DNA of 11,033 bases, from NCBI GenBank assembly GCA_002104895.1, contig MCFG01000113.1:155001-166033 (forward strand), written 5' to 3'. This DNA is from Anaeromyces robustus (lineage: Eukaryota > Neocallimastigomycota > Neocallimastigomycetes > Neocallimastigales > Neocallimastigaceae). The position numbers and the translations under genes are program-made. A model generated the notes under the pieces. The model worked only from the letters and a program-made list of their open reading frames with translations, had not been told where the DNA came from and made no database searches. Of this stretch, positions 8,090 to 11,033 are shown piece after piece. Position 1 is the first letter of the stretch. Each line of letters begins with the position of its first letter.

Positions 8090-8606
8090 TTAATATTTGA
8101 TAATTTTAATTTTTATGTAAAAAGTATTTTATTAATAAAAATTCTATATATGGAAAGTGTGTTTTTAAATAGATTTTTATTAATGAAATAAAATAAAGTA
8201 AAATAAAATAAAATAAATAAAATAAAATGAAATAAAATAAATAAAATAAAATAAAGTAATGACTAAGTTCAGTAATTTATTTATATGAATAACAAAATAA
8301 CAAAAATAAAGATAAAGCAAACCAACTATAATTGTAGAAATTAACTTCTTTTTTTTTTTTAATATTATATTGACTTTATTTTATAAATTTAATATATAAT
8401 AATAATTATGATAAATAAATATGGTTAAAATTTTATTAATTAATTAATTAAAGAATTCAATTAATTTAACAAATATCAGAAGCAAAAAAAAATATCTTTA
8501 TTATAATACTATTATAAAAAAAAATTAAATATCATAATATTATAAATGTTAGTCATAATTAAATCATAAACATATTAAATAATATAAATAGTAAATAACA
8601 AATAAT
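8090..8606. other. 5' flank of the RING-PHD gene with AAAAT/AAAT repeats
   Basis: This is the upstream side of the divergent pair, RING-PHD on the left and prefoldin on the right. AAAAT and AAAT units fill about 8187-8258. A T-run of about 12 lies at 8348-8360, and the rest is featureless A+T. It must hold the RING-PHD promoter, but I cannot place a TATA box or start site in DNA of this composition. Confidence 0.6.
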
Positions 8607-8607
8607 A

Positions 8608-8805
<198 letters not shown>

Positions 8806-8821
8806 ATATATATATATAATT

Positions 8822-8861
8822 AATAATAATAATAATAATAATTATTATTATTATTATTATT
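8822..8861. repeat. 40-bp perfect palindrome, AAT units turning into ATT units
   Basis: AAT triplets up to 8841 meet their own reverse complement, ATT triplets, from 8842. This gives twenty paired bases on each side with no loop. It is separated from the main AAT array by an AT run. Such a structure can extrude as a cruciform or, if transcribed, form a hairpin. Confidence 0.95.
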
Positions 8862-9004
8862 TTAAGATTTGATGAATTATACCACCAAAAATCATTCTAA
8901 AATTTATGTTTTGTTATTGCTATTATTTCTCCTTATTTTTTTTGGTATAAAATATATATATATATATATTTATATATTGATGTATAATACAAATATTATT
9001 GTCA

Positions 9005-9223
9005 ATGTATATTATAGACCAATCATTTAATAAATGTATAAATATTTATAATTATTTAATTGTTAAAATTATTGAGATTATTAAATATAGAGAAAAAAAA
9101 AGTTTAAATTTTTCTTTTAACTGTACTTGTAAGGTTAGTAAAGTAATAGTTTTGTTAATTGTTGTTTTGCTTTTTTTTATTATTTTTAAATATTATATTT
9201 TCGAAATGAATAATTATATTTAA
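9005..9223 (+). CDS. Doubtful small open reading frame, hydrophobic C-terminus
   Basis: An ATG at 9005 opens 72 codons. The end is strongly hydrophobic (VSKVIVLLIVVLLFF and beyond), like a single membrane segment. By my count G+C is only about 14%, close to the flanking gaps and about half that of the prefoldin exons. The composition (Ile, Tyr, Asn, Lys, Phe) is what random A+T-rich DNA gives. I do not recognise it and think it more likely not a gene. It lies upstream of the prefoldin gene, on the same strand. Confidence 0.15.
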   Translation: MYIIDQSFNKCINIYNYLIVKIIEIIKYREKKSLNFSFNCTCKVSKVIVLLIVVLLFFIIFKYYIFEMNNYI

Positions 9224-9382
9224 ATATTATTAATATATATTTAAAAAATTATCATATGTTTTATTAAAAAAATTTAATTAAAAAATTTATATTTGTTTTT
9301 AAGTATGCTTACATATTACTTGATATTTTTTTTTTACTGTTTTACATTTCAATATATTAAATATAAATAATTAGTAAAGACA

Positions 9383-10041
9383 ATGGCAGAAAAAAAATTA
9401 ACTGACCAAGAAATTGTTGCTAAATTTCAATCATTAAAGCAAGAATTACAATCTATATCAACAAAAGTTGGTGAATTAGAAACTGAAAAGGATGAACATG
9501 AGTATTTATCATTCTTTATGCATATTATTTTTATATATAAATTTAATTAAATTATTATAAATTATATTTTATTTATTTTATAAAATACTTGGAATATTAA
9601 AAAGATAATTGATATTAATTATTATTTCATGTAATGTATATTTATAGATTAGTTATTCAAACATTAAAACCACTTAATAGTGATAGAAAATGTTTTAGAT
9701 TAATTCATGGTGTTTTAGTTGAACGTACTATTAAGGATGTATTACCAGCTGTTGAAAATAATTTAGAAGGAGTAAGAAATTTAATTTATATATTAATAAT
9801 AAGATTTTAGGAGATCAATCAAGTTTAAATATAAATATTATTTTTAATTAATTATTTTTAATTTTTATATAATTTAATTTAACAATTCATATTTAAATAT
9901 AAAATATAAAATATATAATATATATATTATTTATTAAAATAATAGATAAACACTATAATAGCTCAATTGGTCCAGACTTATAAAAAGAAGGAAGAAGAAT
10001 TATTAGATTTCCAAAAGAAGTATAAAATTGTTGTCAAATAA
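9383..10041 (+). CDS. pfdn2: Prefoldin subunit 2 (three exons, 112 residues)
   Basis: This is a beta-type subunit of prefoldin, the hexameric cytosolic cochaperone that hands unfolded actin and tubulin to the chaperonin TRiC/CCT. Exons are 9383-9501, 9648-9771 and 9946-10041, with GT..AG introns of 146 bases (phase 2) and 174 bases (phase 0). The protein starts MAEKKLTDQEIVAKFQSLKQ. It has an N-terminal coiled-coil helix, then DEHELVIQTLKPL and the hairpin core CFRLIHGVLVERTIKDVLPA. That core matches the CYRMVGGVLVERTVKEVLPALENN region of human PFDN2. A C-terminal helix (INTIIAQLVQTYKKKEEEL) follows. Its length is near that of yeast Gim4 and shorter than the human protein, which has an extra tail. 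The ATG follows an in-frame TAA at 9368-9370. An AATAAA lies at 10121-10126, about 80 bases past the stop. Confidence 0.95.
9502..9647 (+). other. Intron 1 of pfdn2
   Basis: The donor GTATTTAT follows CAT GA, and the acceptor TTTATAG precedes A TTA GTT. The splice restores a Glu codon and gives EHELVIQTL, the family sequence. The body is A+T-rich without notable structure. Confidence 0.9.
9772..9945 (+). other. Intron 2 of pfdn2
   Basis: The donor GTAAGAAA follows GAA GGA, and the acceptor AATAATAG precedes ATA AAC ACT. It is phase 0 and joins the core hairpin to the C-terminal helix. Confidence 0.85.
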
Positions 10042-10120
10042 GTTTAATGATTACATTTCATTTTTTCTATTAAAAGTATAATGTTTCAATTATCTATTAA
10101 TAGCAATTATTGAAAATAAT

Positions 10121-10126
10121 AATAAA
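10121..10126 (+). promoter_or_regulatory. Probable poly(A) signal of pfdn2
   Basis: AATAAA about 80 bases after the pfdn2 stop. Such hexamers are frequent in A+T-rich DNA, so position is the main support. Confidence 0.4.
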
Positions 10127-10157
10127 CAATACGAGATGATTATATAAATCATTTATA

Positions 10158-10177
10158 TATACATATATATATGTATA
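10158..10177. repeat. 20-bp perfect palindrome in the pfdn2 3' flank
   Basis: TATACATATA is followed by its reverse complement TATATGTATA. It lies just past the putative poly(A) signal. It could form a hairpin in the transcript or be chance. Confidence 0.5.
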
Positions 10178-10224
10178 AAACAATGAAAAAAAAATTTATA
10201 ATTAATAATTGTGAATAGTATTAA

Positions 10225-10322
10225 TAAAACAGAAACAAAAAAAAAAAAAAAAAAACAATAAAACAAAACATAACAAAACAAAACAAAGCAAAATAAAAAA
10301 AAAAAAAAAAACAACAAAAACA
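10225..10322. repeat. A-rich stretch with AAAAC units
   Basis: Long A-runs broken by C, G or T, with repeated AACAAAAC units between the two convergent genes. The composition is like the block at 3547-3795 on the other side of the window. Confidence 0.8.
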
Positions 10323-10390
10323 GAAATATAAAATCAAAAATAATTTAATATCAAAAGTTATTTCCATAATTTAGAACAAATAATATAATT

Positions 10391-10442
10391 AAATAAATTA
10401 AATTATAATTTATAATAAATAAATTAAATTATAATTTATAAT
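10391..10442. repeat. Exact 26-bp tandem repeat, two copies
   Basis: 10391-10416 is repeated base for base at 10417-10442. Each unit contains the palindrome AAATTATAATTT. An AATCAT/AATAAC/AAT repeat stretch follows to about 10506. Confidence 0.9.
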
Positions 10443-10599
10443 AGCAATAATAATCATAATAACAATAATCATAATCATATTCATAATAATAATAATAATA
10501 ATAATAAAAAATAAAAAGCAAAATGCAAATATAAATAAAATAATTTTATTTGAAATTATATATTTTTGTTTTATTTTTATTCAAAATTATCATATACAA

Positions 10600-10957
10600 T
10601 TAATCCTCCTTTTCATTCCAATTTCTAACACCTTTCGATTTTAGAAATTGTTGAAATATTTCATTACCATCTTCCTTTTTAATATTAGATTGGTATATTG
10701 GAATATGGTTTAATTTCAATTTAGTTTGAGCTTGTTGTTGTTCAGGTGTAATTCTTTGACTTTGTTTAGGAGGTATTTTTTTTATAACAGTTTTATTATT
10801 TTTTTGGTCGTTTTTTTTCTCTTGTTTTATTTTATCTTATATAAGAATTATATATATATATATTAATGTTTAATGTTTAATGTTTTTAATTTGTAAGTTA
10901 TATATATATATATAATATGAATATGCTTACTTTTATTATTATAACTATAATTGTTTG
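10600..10957 (-). CDS. Unrecognised protein, 3' exons only (5' end beyond the window)
   Basis: The last exon, 10835-10600, encodes 77 residues after a split codon. It ends ..SKGVRNWNEKED and a TAA stop. Upstream of an intron (10930-10836, donor GTAAGC, acceptor TATATAAG) an exon ends at 10931 with TAT AAT AAT AAA A, phase 1, which makes Asn across the join. That exon probably begins at 10957 after CAATAG, since no ATG is found before in-frame stops; AATTATAG further in is an alternative acceptor. The visible protein is Lys/Asn/Gln-rich at first (IKQEKKNDQ), then less biased: QRITPEQQQAQTKLKLNHIP and GNEIFQQFLKSKGVRNW. Exon G+C is clearly above the flanks, and the intron phases fit, so I take it as a real gene. 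I do not recognise the family and assign no function. Confidence 0.7.
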
Positions 10958-11033
10958 CTATTGATGAATAATTTATAAAGTTTAAATATAATTTATTTAT
11001 TTATTATATATATTATAATATTATAATATTTTA

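Overview
The window looks like nuclear DNA of a social amoeba, most likely Dictyostelium discoideum or a close relative. The signs are extreme A+T richness between genes, exons that are much less A+T rich than their flanks, short A+T-rich GT..AG introns, a coding run of 18 AAT (Asn) codons, and long AAT and AAAT microsatellites. No bacterial features (operons, Shine-Dalgarno sites, CRISPR) are present. The species call is inference.

Layout from left to right. (1) Positions 1-3041, + strand: the 3' two thirds of a full-length ABCC (MRP-type) ABC transporter gene, open at the left edge. (2) Positions 3042-4598: a gap between two convergent genes, holding an A-rich block with C interruptions and a diverged tandem duplication of about 280 bp. 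(3) Positions 4599-8089, - strand: a five-exon gene that I assembled by splicing. It encodes a 753-residue protein with an N-terminal RING finger, a C4HC3 PHD finger, a basic stretch, a long Asn/Ser-rich middle and a C-terminal segment resembling the RNA polymerase II CTD-binding end of PHRF1/Asr1 proteins. No single long reading frame shows this gene, because its RING and PHD halves lie in short exons. (4) Positions 8090-9382: a gap between divergent genes, dominated by AAT microsatellites and a 40-bp perfect palindrome. (5) Positions 9383-10041, + strand: a three-exon gene for prefoldin subunit 2. (6) Positions 10042-10599: a gap between convergent genes with A-rich and palindromic 3' flank. 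(7) Positions 10600 to about 10957, - strand: the 3' exons of an unrecognised gene that runs off the right edge.

The genes have unrelated housekeeping roles (membrane export, ubiquitin/transcription, chaperone), as is usual in a compact eukaryotic genome, and nothing suggests they act as one system. I found no transposon, tRNA or other RNA gene. The points most worth a second look are the spliced RING-PHD gene, the 250-bp tetranucleotide repeat inside the intron that splits its PHD finger, and the repeat structures in the intergenic gaps. I do not see a convincing undescribed multi-gene system.
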